NCBI GenBank assembly: GCA_000720375.1
Contig: JOAA01000004.1
Location: forward strand, 310,001 to 374,000
From: Rhodococcus rhodnii
GTDB taxonomy: Bacteria > Actinomycetota > Actinomycetes > Mycobacteriales > Pseudonocardiaceae
DNA length: 64,000 bases
Direction of reading: 5' to 3'
Shown: in pieces, positions 28,349-36,340 of the stretch
How positions within the stretch are numbered: position 1 is the first letter of the stretch
Layout of the letters: each line of letters opens with the position of its first letter
Translations under genes and position numbers: made by a program
Notes under the pieces: model-generated
What the model was told of the DNA's origin: nothing
Databases searched by the model: none
Seen by the model: the letters and a program-made list of their open reading frames with translations, nothing else

Positions 28349-29005
28349 ATGCGGGTTCTGGTGGTCGAGGACGAACGGCTGCTCGCCGACACCCTGGCCG
28401 AGGGACTGCGGCGGCTCTCCATGGCGGTGGACGTCGTCTACGACGGCGACGCCGCCCTTGAGCGCGTCCACGTGCACAGCTACGACGTCGTGGTGCTGGA
28501 CCGTGACCTGCCGAAGGTGCACGGCGACGACGTCTGCCGGTCCCTCATCAGCGCGGGCGGTGAGGCCAAGGTGCTGATGCTGACCGCCGCGGGTGACGTG
28601 ACCGATCGCGTGGCCGGCCTGCGCCTGGGCGCCGACGACTACCTCACCAAACCGTTCGCCTTCGACGAGCTGGTCGCCCGGGTGCAAGCGCTTGCGCGCC
28701 GGGCGCGGCCCGCGCTTCCGCCCGTGCTCGAACGGTCCGGCGTGGTCCTGGATCTGCCGCGTCACCAGGCGTCTCGCGAGGGAAGGCACCTCGCGCTGTC
28801 ACCCAAGGAGTTCGCCGTGCTGGAGGTGCTGATGCGCGCGGAAGGTGCCGTGGTCAGCGCCGAGGATCTGCTGGAGAAGGCATGGGACGAGCACACGGAT
28901 CCGTTCACCAACGCCGTCCGCGTGGCGGTGATGACCTTGCGGCGCAAACTGGGTGATCCACCGGTGATCGACACGCTGCCTGGCGCCGGATACCGGCTGT
29001 CATGA
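28349..29005 (+). CDS. OmpR/PhoB family response regulator
   Basis: A 218-residue response regulator. Receiver features: VVEDERLLADTLAEGL with the acidic pair, phospho-acceptor Asp in VVVLDRDLPKVHGD, and Lys in DYLTKPFAFDEL. The C-terminal winged helix has LSPKEFAVLEVLMRAEGAV and RVAVMTLRRKLGD, ending GAGYRL. It is divergent from the MacAB-like operon and coupled to the kinase by ATGA overlap, so it most likely controls that exporter in response to envelope stress or a peptide. Confidence 0.95.
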   Translation: MRVLVVEDERLLADTLAEGLRRLSMAVDVVYDGDAALERVHVHSYDVVVLDRDLPKVHGDDVCRSLISAGGEAKVLMLTAAGDVTDRVAGLRLGADDYLTKPFAFDELVARVQALARRARPALPPVLERSGVVLDLPRHQASREGRHLALSPKEFAVLEVLMRAEGAVVSAEDLLEKAWDEHTDPFTNAVRVAVMTLRRKLGDPPVIDTLPGAGYRLS

Positions 29006-30162
29006 AGCGCTGGTCGGTTCGGACCCGCCTGACGGTCATCTACGGCTTCGTCTTCATGGCCGTCGGCGTGGTGCTGGTCGTGATCAACTATCTGCTGATA
29101 GTGGGCGTGCTGCCGCAGCCCGCCTCGTTCGTCGAAGCGCTGCCGACCACGTCGGCCTACCCGGACAGCGGCGTCGCCGTGCAGCGCACGCAGACCCTCG
29201 ACACCGTGGCGGACTACCGGGCCTCGACGATCCAGACGATGCTGATGACCTCGGGCATCGCGCTGCTGGTCGCGGGCGGGGTCGCGGCGTTGGCGTCCTG
29301 GTACATCGCGGGCCGTGTACTGCGGCCGGTGCACATGATCACGGCGACCGCCCGCAGGCTCGGCGCGGAGAGCCTGAACCGGCGGATCCACCTGGACGGC
29401 CCGGACGACGAGCTGAAAGAGCTGGCCAACACCTTCGACGGGATGCTCGACCGGCTCGCGTCGGCCTTCGACAGCCAGACGCACTTCGTCGCGAACGCCT
29501 CCCATGAGCTGCGCACGCCGCTCGCTGTGCAGCGAACACTCGTCGAGGTCGCCATGGCGGACCCGAAAGCCTCGTCTGAGCTGCGTAAACTCGGCGAACA
29601 CCTGCTCATCACGAACGAGCGCAGCGAACGGCTGATCGAAGGCCTGCTTGTGCTCGCGCGCAGCGACCGTGGCCTGCGCGGCCGCGTGCCGGTCCGGCTG
29701 GACGAGGTCGCGGAGACCGTGCTCGTCGGCTCGATCGGCCTGGCCGACCAGCACAACGTGACGATCAAGAAGAGGATCCGGCCGCGGACCGTGGCCGGTG
29801 ATCCCGTGCTGCTCGAGCGGCTGATCACCAACCTCGTGCACAACGCGATCCGCTACAACGAGCCCGGCGGTTCGGTTTCGGTCGAGGTGGGCGATTCACC
29901 CGCGGTGCGCGTGGTCAACTCCGGACCTGTCGTGCCGGTCGAGGCGTTGCCCGGGTTGTTCGAGCCGTTCCGCAGGCTCGAACGCACGGCCACGTCCGGT
30001 GGCTCGGGGCTTGGGCTGTCGATCGTGCGATCCGTGGTCAAGGCCCACGACGGGTCGATCGGGGTGGCCGCGCGACCGTCCGGCGGACTGGATCTGCGGG
30101 TCGATCTGCCGCCCGCGTACGCCACCGCCGCGCCCAACAGGACGATCCCGGCGAGCACGTAG
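29002..30162 (+). CDS. Sensor histidine kinase (HisKA type)
   Basis: A 386-residue kinase: helix 1 (TVIYGFVFMAVGVVLVVINYLL), a short extracytoplasmic loop of about 55 residues, helix 2, HAMP, then HisKA with FVANASHELRTPLAVQ, N box LVHNAIRYNEPGG and G2 box GGSGLGLSIVRSV. The G1 box normally seen as DxGxG is weak here (VRVVNSGPVVP), common in some actinomycete kinases. The conserved domain ends near 30115. The last 310 bases of the gene overlap, antisense, the 3' end of the GT87 gene. Confidence 0.92.
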   Translation: MKRWSVRTRLTVIYGFVFMAVGVVLVVINYLLIVGVLPQPASFVEALPTTSAYPDSGVAVQRTQTLDTVADYRASTIQTMLMTSGIALLVAGGVAALASWYIAGRVLRPVHMITATARRLGAESLNRRIHLDGPDDELKELANTFDGMLDRLASAFDSQTHFVANASHELRTPLAVQRTLVEVAMADPKASSELRKLGEHLLITNERSERLIEGLLVLARSDRGLRGRVPVRLDEVAETVLVGSIGLADQHNVTIKKRIRPRTVAGDPVLLERLITNLVHNAIRYNEPGGSVSVEVGDSPAVRVVNSGPVVPVEALPGLFEPFRRLERTATSGGSGLGLSIVRSVVKAHDGSIGVAARPSGGLDLRVDLPPAYATAAPNRTIPAST

Positions 30163-31220
30163 ATGTCACTGACAGCTTGTTGCCAGAATCCGTCGCTCCA
30201 CCCGCCTTGCTCGAACCGCCAGATCGGCGAGTAGATCGCGACGCCCGCGGCCAGCACCACCGCGACGCCCATGCCGATGCGACGCTCGGTGATCGCGACC
30301 CAACCGAACACCACCAGCACCGGGACGAGCCAAACCCAGTGGTGCACCCAGGAAATCGGCGACACGAGCAAACCGCACAACGCCGTTACGGCCAGTCCGA
30401 CCGGCACGCTGGTACGCCGTATCACGAACACTGTCAAGGCAATGATCACCGCGGCGGGCAGAACCCACCAGAAGTCAACGGACAGCCGGGCGAACGCACC
30501 ACGAAGTGACTGGTTGCCAACGTAATCCGGCCCGCCAATTCGTTCCCCGTTGAACAACAGCACCGTCCAGTACGTGACCGAACTGCCAGGCAGCACCACG
30601 AAAGCCACAGCGGTCGCGGCCAGGAAAGTCACACCCGCGCGCATGGCAGCCCGATAGTCCTTGCGTACCAGGAAGAACAGCACGAACACGGCTGGCGTGA
30701 GCTTGATCGCCGCCGCCAGACCGATCAGCGCACCACGAAAACGCTTGTTGGGCAGCAAGCAGTCGATGGCCACGAGCGCCATCAGCACCATGTTGATCTG
30801 CCCGTAACCGAGCGTCGACCGGACGGGATCCATGCCCGCGGCGAGCAACTGCACGCCGATCGCGACGAAGGCGGGCAGGACAAGGCCCCTGTCCCGGCCG
30901 CGCAAGGCCACCAGGAAGAGGAACACGACCGCGGGCAGCAGCACGATGGAGATGACGGTGAGGACAAGGAAACCCGCCCACGCGGACACCAAAGTCGCGG
31001 GGAGGAACGTGAGGATCGCGAACGGCGGGTAGGTGAACGGCAAATGTATGCCGCGGCGCGTCGGCGGCAACACACCGTAAGGGTCACCGCCCTGCAGCCA
31101 TGTCAATGCGCCAAGCCGGTAGATCTCGAAATCCATGCCGTCCAACACCTTCAGCCAGCTGATCAGCCCGACGACGGCCAGCTCGGCTGCGATGATCAGG
31201 ACAAGCGTTCTCCCCCGCAC
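29853..31220 (-). CDS. GT87-type (DUF2029) polyprenol-dependent mannosyltransferase-like protein
   Basis: A 455-residue polytopic membrane protein with about ten helices. The N-terminal DFEIYRLGALTWLQGGDPYG, with its catalytic-type Asp, and the FTYPPFAILTFLP stretch match the GT87 arabinofuranosyl/mannosyltransferase family that uses polyprenyl-phosphate sugars outside the membrane. The GTG at 31220 has GGAGG nine bases upstream. The last helix ends near residue 355; the final ~100 residues are Ser/Thr/Pro-rich and come from antisense reading of the histidine kinase gene. This tail is probably non-functional or the stop codon was lost. Confidence 0.82.
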   Translation of the reverse strand: MRGRTLVLIIAAELAVVGLISWLKVLDGMDFEIYRLGALTWLQGGDPYGVLPPTRRGIHLPFTYPPFAILTFLPATLVSAWAGFLVLTVISIVLLPAVVFLFLVALRGRDRGLVLPAFVAIGVQLLAAGMDPVRSTLGYGQINMVLMALVAIDCLLPNKRFRGALIGLAAAIKLTPAVFVLFFLVRKDYRAAMRAGVTFLAATAVAFVVLPGSSVTYWTVLLFNGERIGGPDYVGNQSLRGAFARLSVDFWWVLPAAVIIALTVFVIRRTSVPVGLAVTALCGLLVSPISWVHHWVWLVPVLVVFGWVAITERRIGMGVAVVLAAGVAIYSPIWRFEQGGWSDGFWQQAVSDIYVLAGIVLLGAAVAYAGGRSTRRSSPPDGRAATPIDPSWALTTDRTIDSPSPEPPDVAVRSSLRNGSNNPGNASTGTTGPELTTRTAGESPTSTETEPPGSL

Positions 31221-31398
31221 AGTGTGATTCCTCCGTTCCGCCCAACCAAAGTACTGGCTAAGGGAGTGCGAATCCGCTGGGGATGCGGGAAGATCGATGT
31301 GAGTATCTCGCTGAGGTGCGGCGCGCCTACTTCGTCAAGGAGGCGCGCCGTAATAACGTCACAAAGTCAGCGAGGTGAAGTCATTCGGGAGGCTTGAG

Positions 31399-32589
31399 GT
31401 GCGCGCGCTGCGAGTTGTCGGGCTCGGAGAGGATGGCAAGACTGTCATCCTCGAAGACCCGATGCGTGGCGAGCGTTTCCAACTGCCGGCGGACGAGCGG
31501 CTGCGTGCGGCCGCCCGTGGCGACGTCACCAGACTCGGCCAGATCGAAATCGAGCTGGAGAGCCAGATGCGCCCACGTGAAATACAGGCCCGCATCCGTG
31601 CGGGTGAGTCCGTCGCACAGGTCGCCGAGGCGTCCGGCCTGCCGGAGGACAAGGTCGAACGGTTCGCCTACCCGGTGCTGCTCGAACGGTCCCGCACGGC
31701 CGACCTGGCCCAACGCGCCCACCCCGTGCGTGAGGACGGCCCGGACGTGCAGACGCTCGGTGAGGTCTGCGCGCACGCGTTCGGCCTGCGCGGGCAGGAG
31801 TACTCCGAGGCGGTCTGGGACTCGTGGAAGAACGAGGAGAACAAGTGGATCGTCCAGCTGCGCTGGACGGCAGGCCGCTCGGACAACCATGCGCACTGGT
31901 CCTTCCACCCGGGCGCGCACGGCGGCACGGTGACCCCGCTCGACGATCACGCCCATGACCTGCTCGACCCGAACCCGAACCGGTCTTTGCGGACGGTGCG
32001 GCCGGTGACTGAGCTGGCTCGGCAAGCGCTTGCGGTGGAGGCTCCGCCGCGTCCGGATCCGGCGGCCGCTCCTGGTGCTGGGACTGCTCCTGGGACTGGG
32101 GCTTCTGGTTCGGCTTCGGCTTCGGTTGAGCCCGTGTACCAGGAGCCGGTTCACCGGCAGCCGGAGCCGGTCGGTCAGCCTGAGCCGACGTACCGGGAGC
32201 CGGAGCCTGCGCACCGGGAGCCTGCCTATCGGGAGCCTGCGCACCGGGAACCTGCACATCGGGAGCCCGAGCCGGTGTATCGGGAGCCGGAGCCCGCTGC
32301 TCCTCCAGCTGCTCCTGCCCCGGCAGCTCCTGCTGTTCCGGCCGCTCCAGCCGCGGCTCACCAGCCGCCCGCGGAGCCTGTGGCTCAGCCTGAGCCGGAG
32401 CCTGCTCCTGCGGCTGAGCCCGCGGCGGCTTCGACCAAGCCGGTGCAGGAAGAACTGGTGCCCGAGCCGGAGCCGAAGCCGGAAGCGGCCAAGGAGAAGC
32501 CAGCGCCCCGGCGTGGCAAGAAGAAGAACCACCCGGTGGTGCCCGCCTGGGAGGACGTCCTGCTGGGTGTCCGCTCCAACCGGGGCTGA
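31399..32589 (+). CDS. sepH: Septation protein SepH
   Basis: An actinobacterial FtsZ-interacting protein that promotes Z-ring assembly. I choose the GTG at 31399 (RALRVVGLGEDG), with GGGAGG six bases upstream, over the longer frame from 31375. The N-terminal DUF3071 domain (residues 1-170) includes the helix-turn-helix-like RPREIQARIRAGESVAQVAEASGL and ends with WSFHPGAHGG. A long Pro/Glu/Ala-rich linker with REPAHREPAYREP repeats follows, then the conserved C-terminal PAWEDVLLGVRS motif. Length is about 396 residues. Two stem-loops follow the gene. Confidence 0.92.
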   Translation: MRALRVVGLGEDGKTVILEDPMRGERFQLPADERLRAAARGDVTRLGQIEIELESQMRPREIQARIRAGESVAQVAEASGLPEDKVERFAYPVLLERSRTADLAQRAHPVREDGPDVQTLGEVCAHAFGLRGQEYSEAVWDSWKNEENKWIVQLRWTAGRSDNHAHWSFHPGAHGGTVTPLDDHAHDLLDPNPNRSLRTVRPVTELARQALAVEAPPRPDPAAAPGAGTAPGTGASGSASASVEPVYQEPVHRQPEPVGQPEPTYREPEPAHREPAYREPAHREPAHREPEPVYREPEPAAPPAAPAPAAPAVPAAPAAAHQPPAEPVAQPEPEPAPAAEPAAASTKPVQEELVPEPEPKPEAAKEKPAPRRGKKKNHPVVPAWEDVLLGVRSNRG

Positions 32590-32601
32590 CAGCGAGAAAG
32601 C

Positions 32602-32625
32602 CGGCAGGACGGCGATGTCCTGCCG
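32602..32625 (+). terminator. Stem-loop just after sepH
   Basis: CGGCAGGAC (32602-32610) pairs perfectly with GTCCTGCCG (32617-32625) around a 6-nt loop, starting 12 bases after the sepH stop. Confidence 0.6.
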
Positions 32626-32764
32626 AGCACCCGCCCCACCAGCACTGAGCTAGAGCAAGCCAGCAGGACCGAACCCTGCCAACATCCCCGCCCACCAGCG
32701 ATGACATGCAGCAGGCCAGCAGCACCAAGCCCCGCCAAAACACCCCATCCCACAACCGACAGCG

Positions 32765-32802
32765 AGGAAGAAGGACAGGCCCGCAGGCCTGTCCTTCTTC
32801 CT
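32765..32802 (+). terminator. Perfect 17-bp stem-loop downstream of sepH
   Basis: Bases 32765-32781 are exactly complementary to 32786-32802 with loop CGCA. It lies in the 373-base region between sepH and the convergent anti-sigma-like gene. Between the two hairpins (32626-32764) I see only AC-rich, low-complexity sequence with repeated CCAGCAG words and no gene. Confidence 0.85.
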
Positions 32803-32878
32803 ATACCGCCCCCATCCCCGGCCAAGCCGAACGTCCCTGGCTCTGACCTCCCCCTCAGGCCAGCCCCTCCCGCACCAG

Positions 32879-32933
32879 GAATTCGCCGGGGGACCCCCTG
32901 ATTTCACGTTATCGGAAGGGTCCGACAGTTTCC
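32879..32933 (+). repeat. Dispersed 3'-end repeat, copy 4
   Basis: Fourth family member, between the convergent ends of sepH and the anti-sigma-like gene. Its GGGGGACCCCC stem, GATTTCACGTTA and GGGTCCGACAGT follow the family consensus. On the reverse strand it reads TGTCGGAC, eight bases, TAACGT. Confidence 0.75.
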
Positions 32934-32962
32934 GCGGCACACGGCCTGAGCTGCGGGAACAC

Positions 32963-33913
32963 TCAGCGAACGACCTCTTCGACCCAGTTCGCGGGGTTGG
33001 TCGCGTCCGGGACGAACCGCACCGAGGAGATGACCTGCTTGGCAAGGGGCAGCTGGTCGCCGACGTTCCACACCGTGAGGTTCATTGTCGACCCACGGTC
33101 GGAGATGCCGATGTACTCGACGCCGTATTCGTTGCCCACCACCGTGGCTTCGTGACCACCGATGTCCTCCTTCGACCCCGGTCCGTAGGCGCCCACGGTC
33201 GCCGTGAACGCCATTCCTCCGCGCTCGGGCCGGCCGCTGGGGCTGAACTCCACCGTCAGCTTGATCGGCTCCCGCTCGTCATACATCCGGGTGACCACTG
33301 CCGGCTTCATGTCGCCCAGTGCCGACTTGGCCACGCTGAAAGGCGCCTTCACCCGCTGGCTCTTGGCCACCACGCTCTGTCGCACCCGTTCGGCACGAGC
33401 CTGCATGTCGGGTTCCGGCCCGCCCAGCGATACGTGGGCCCATGCCCCCCGAGTCCATTCGAAGCTCACGCTGCCCATGTGCATGTCTGAGGACGGAAGT
33501 TTCTGGTTCGGATCGTCCGGTTGCACGCCAGGCGGATACACGGTGATCGTGCCTCCTCCGGTTCCGCCGTCGGCCCGGACAAGCTCGATCGTCTGCCTGT
33601 CTTGGCCTGTCTTGTACCAGTTCGGCCGGAAACCACCCGCTGTGCCGACCGTGACCACCTCGACCAGTGGGTTGAACTCCGCTGACGTAACGGCTGGAGC
33701 GACCGCGCCGCGGGTGAACGCTCCCGACAGGGCGGGCACGCCGATCCCGACGAGCGCGAAGACGCCGACCACGGCCGCGGCGCCGACCACCGCTCGACGC
33801 CTGCTGGTGCGGCGGCCGAGGCGCTTGGCTTTGTCGATGTCCACGCTCGATTGGGTGTCCGGGTCGAGTTCGCGCAATGGCGCGAGCAACCGCAGTCCTT
33901 CGTTCTCGTTCAT
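32963..33913 (-). CDS. Single-pass membrane protein, probable anti-sigma partner
   Basis: A 316-residue protein from ATG 33913 (MNENEGLRLLAPLREL), which has GGGAGGTG upstream; a longer frame to 34018 would overlap the sigma gene. Residues 1-45 are cytoplasmic, including a basic KRLGRRTSRRR, then one transmembrane helix (about 47-65) and a large extracytoplasmic domain rich in strands. The five-base gap to the ECF sigma gene and this topology suggest an anti-sigma or signal-receiving role, as commonly paired with SigE-family sigma factors, but no canonical zinc anti-sigma motif is visible. Confidence 0.75.
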   Translation of the reverse strand: MNENEGLRLLAPLRELDPDTQSSVDIDKAKRLGRRTSRRRAVVGAAAVVGVFALVGIGVPALSGAFTRGAVAPAVTSAEFNPLVEVVTVGTAGGFRPNWYKTGQDRQTIELVRADGGTGGGTITVYPPGVQPDDPNQKLPSSDMHMGSVSFEWTRGAWAHVSLGGPEPDMQARAERVRQSVVAKSQRVKAPFSVAKSALGDMKPAVVTRMYDEREPIKLTVEFSPSGRPERGGMAFTATVGAYGPGSKEDIGGHEATVVGNEYGVEYIGISDRGSTMNLTVWNVGDQLPLAKQVISSVRFVPDATNPANWVEEVVR

Positions 33914-33918
33914 GCTCG

Positions 33919-34428
33919 TCACCTCCCGCCCAACAGGCTCAATGTGTGGTCCCCCAGCTGCCTTCGAAGCGTGGCCAGGCCGTGTGAGGTCTGGCTTTTG
34001 ACGTTGCCCTGCGAGCACCGCAGGGCGCCCGCGACCTCGGCGACCGACATGTCGTAGAGGAACCTCAGCACCAGGACGGCTCGTTGTTTTGGTGGCACGC
34101 GGCGCAGCGCCGCGTGCAGGACATGGCTGGTTTCGACGTCCCGGTCGCGCACCATGACCTCGGGTGGCTCGTCGACCACGCGGGTCCGAGAGAACCAGCC
34201 GGTGCGTTGTTCGTTCAGGAACGTCCGGACCACCGTGGTTCGGACGTACGCGTCGAGGTTGTCGGCCGACTGTGCCTTCCGCCAGTGCACGTACAGCCTG
34301 GTGATCGCGTTCTGGACGATGTCATCCGCGCGGTGGCTGTCTCCGCACAGCAGGTAGGCGACCCTGCGCAAGGCAGGCAGCCGGGCTGTCACGTACTCGG
34401 TGTAGTGCTCTTCGTCTGACGCTCGCAC
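33919..34428 (-). CDS. SigE-family ECF RNA polymerase sigma factor
   Basis: A 169-residue ECF sigma factor. I choose the GTG at 34428 (RASDEEHYTEYV), with AAAGGGG upstream, rather than the extended frame to 34500. Region 2 includes LRRVAYLLCGDSHRADDIVQNAITRLYVHW, and region 4 includes VPPKQRAVLVLRFLYDMSVAEVAGALRCSQGNVKSQ. The SxxDDIVQ and GNVKSQTS wording matches the actinobacterial SigE (ECF41-unlike, SigE/TIGR02983) subgroup. It probably reads its own operon with the downstream membrane partner. Confidence 0.93.
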   Translation of the reverse strand: MRASDEEHYTEYVTARLPALRRVAYLLCGDSHRADDIVQNAITRLYVHWRKAQSADNLDAYVRTTVVRTFLNEQRTGWFSRTRVVDEPPEVMVRDRDVETSHVLHAALRRVPPKQRAVLVLRFLYDMSVAEVAGALRCSQGNVKSQTSHGLATLRRQLGDHTLSLLGGR

Positions 34429-34487
34429 AACCCACCCCTTTCGTCTGGGGGACAGCGTCGGCAGCGCCATCGGTTGTGTGACGCCAG

Positions 34488-36227
34488 TCACACAGGCCAA
34501 GTCCAGACGCCACCAACATAGGTTCCGGTGCCGAACAGCGCGTCACATGCCTCGCGCAGTTCACGCTGTCGTTCGTGCGGTCCGAGCACAATCACGCCTG
34601 CCCGCCAGTACCGCAGATCGATCTGCGCCTGCGCACGCTCCGACGGGCCGATCGAGCGGTCGTGGCCTTGGGCGATCTCGTCGAGCAGCCGGCTTGTCGG
34701 CCGTTGGACGGCACCGTAGTGACCGAGCCGGTTGCGGTCCGGGCCGACGAAGTACCCCTCGGCCAGCGCGAAGCCCATGTCCGCCTCGGCCTGCCAGTAC
34801 AACGGAAGCGAGTGGCCCGCGCTCGCCGGCGGCACGGCCACCACCGACTTGTTCGGCCCCGCGTGGGCGCGCCACATCCCTTCGGTGAAGTACGCCGGGG
34901 TGTCCGCGCGTTCGATGACGGGCAGCGGAGTCGGCGCGAGCGGGAGAAGAATCGCGGCGAGCGCGCCAAACCACAGCAGCCGCAGGGGAATATGCGTGGC
35001 ATGCGCGGCCAGCGTGAGAATTCGGTGGCACGCCATGGCAAGCAGGATCCCGATCACCGGGGCACTCGCCATCGCCAAGCGGGGACCGAGCATCGAGTCG
35101 TACAACGGCAGTTCGGACACGATCACCCACGGCAACGGGATCCCCGTTTTCTCGCCGTCTATGGTCAGTTCCCAGCCGAGTGACAGCACCACCATCGCGG
35201 CGGCGGTGATCACGAGTGCACGGGCCGCGGCCACCCGCCACAGCCAGATCGCCAGCACCACCACCAGGATCACCAGCGGCCAGCCGAAAAACGCGTTCTC
35301 CTCGGTCGGATTGATGGCGATCTTGCCTGCTTGTTCCGGATCGCCCGCGAGCGAGTAGCTGCCGAACGCGGTCACCGTCGCCAAGTCGTTGCCGGCCGGG
35401 CCGTGGCCTAGGCCGTCGTAGCTCTGCGGCCCGAAGAACTGATGCCATAAGGGATACGCGACAAGCGGAAGGGTGACCAACGCGGCGATCCCGACGCCCT
35501 TGACCAGATGCATGCTCACGACCGACGGCCGGGCGAGCGCGTAGATCACCAGTGCCGTCGCCGCGATCAGCAGCGGCTCCTCACCGAGGAAGATTTGATA
35601 CGCCACCAGCAAACCCAGGATGACCCCGTGTCGCACCATGTTCTCGCCGCGCGCGAGCAGGATCACGCGGGACACGATGAACGGCAGCACGAATAACGCG
35701 GTGAAGTTCGGGTGCGCGGTCGCGTGCGTGATCATCGGTGGCGCGAAGGCACAGAACGCGCCGCCGACCGCGGCAGCGATCCGGCTGTCCACGATGTGCC
35801 GTGAGAGCACCCAGTACCAGCCGGCCGCATTGGCCGCGACGCTGCCGGTGAGCGCCAGCGTCCACGTCACCGTCGTGCCGAAGAGCCACGTGATCGGCGC
35901 GAGCGGGATCCCCAGCCCCAGCACCGACGTGTTGGCCATCATGTTCACGCCGAGCGGGTAGTTCTGCAGCGTGGTGAACAACGCCTCGCCCGGCGACGCC
36001 GCCGCAACCGCGAAGAACCACTCGAACATGTTCTGGTCCTGCATGCTGTTGTACAGGTACCCGTGCCGCAGGTCTGTCCACATGCGACTGTAGAGGAGCA
36101 CGGCGGCGACGGCGTAGATACCGATGACGATCGCGTCCCGCGCGGTCAGGCGAGCGGTCACCCGTCGGATCGTTGGACTCTTCTGCAGCACGTTAAAGAG
36201 ACACTTTCCACGCCCGCGAGGTTGCAT
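34488..36227 (-). CDS. Polytopic membrane protein, GT-C-like
   Basis: About 579 residues with at least ten hydrophobic helices and a C-terminal soluble domain of about 130 residues. The start at 36227 (MQPRGRGKC) has GAGGT upstream; the frame stays open to 36362 but overlaps the divergent ABC gene. The first extracytoplasmic loop contains DQNMFEWFFAVAAASPGEALFTTLQNYPLGVNMMAN, reminiscent of GT-C glycosyltransferases with an Asp/Glu-containing loop (YfhO/DUF6541-like). No donor or acceptor can be named. It ends 59 bases before the sigma gene on the same strand. Confidence 0.75.
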   Translation of the reverse strand: MQPRGRGKCLFNVLQKSPTIRRVTARLTARDAIVIGIYAVAAVLLYSRMWTDLRHGYLYNSMQDQNMFEWFFAVAAASPGEALFTTLQNYPLGVNMMANTSVLGLGIPLAPITWLFGTTVTWTLALTGSVAANAAGWYWVLSRHIVDSRIAAAVGGAFCAFAPPMITHATAHPNFTALFVLPFIVSRVILLARGENMVRHGVILGLLVAYQIFLGEEPLLIAATALVIYALARPSVVSMHLVKGVGIAALVTLPLVAYPLWHQFFGPQSYDGLGHGPAGNDLATVTAFGSYSLAGDPEQAGKIAINPTEENAFFGWPLVILVVVLAIWLWRVAAARALVITAAAMVVLSLGWELTIDGEKTGIPLPWVIVSELPLYDSMLGPRLAMASAPVIGILLAMACHRILTLAAHATHIPLRLLWFGALAAILLPLAPTPLPVIERADTPAYFTEGMWRAHAGPNKSVVAVPPASAGHSLPLYWQAEADMGFALAEGYFVGPDRNRLGHYGAVQRPTSRLLDEIAQGHDRSIGPSERAQAQIDLRYWRAGVIVLGPHERQRELREACDALFGTGTYVGGVWTWPV

Positions 36228-36340
36228 CGAGTTGACCTCAACTGTGCTTGAGGTCGCACGATGGCGGAGAAATTCGGATGCACCCGAAGTGCGTTGGTTT
36301 GTAACGTCGAAGGCTGGCATCAAGGAGTTGGGGGGACGGA

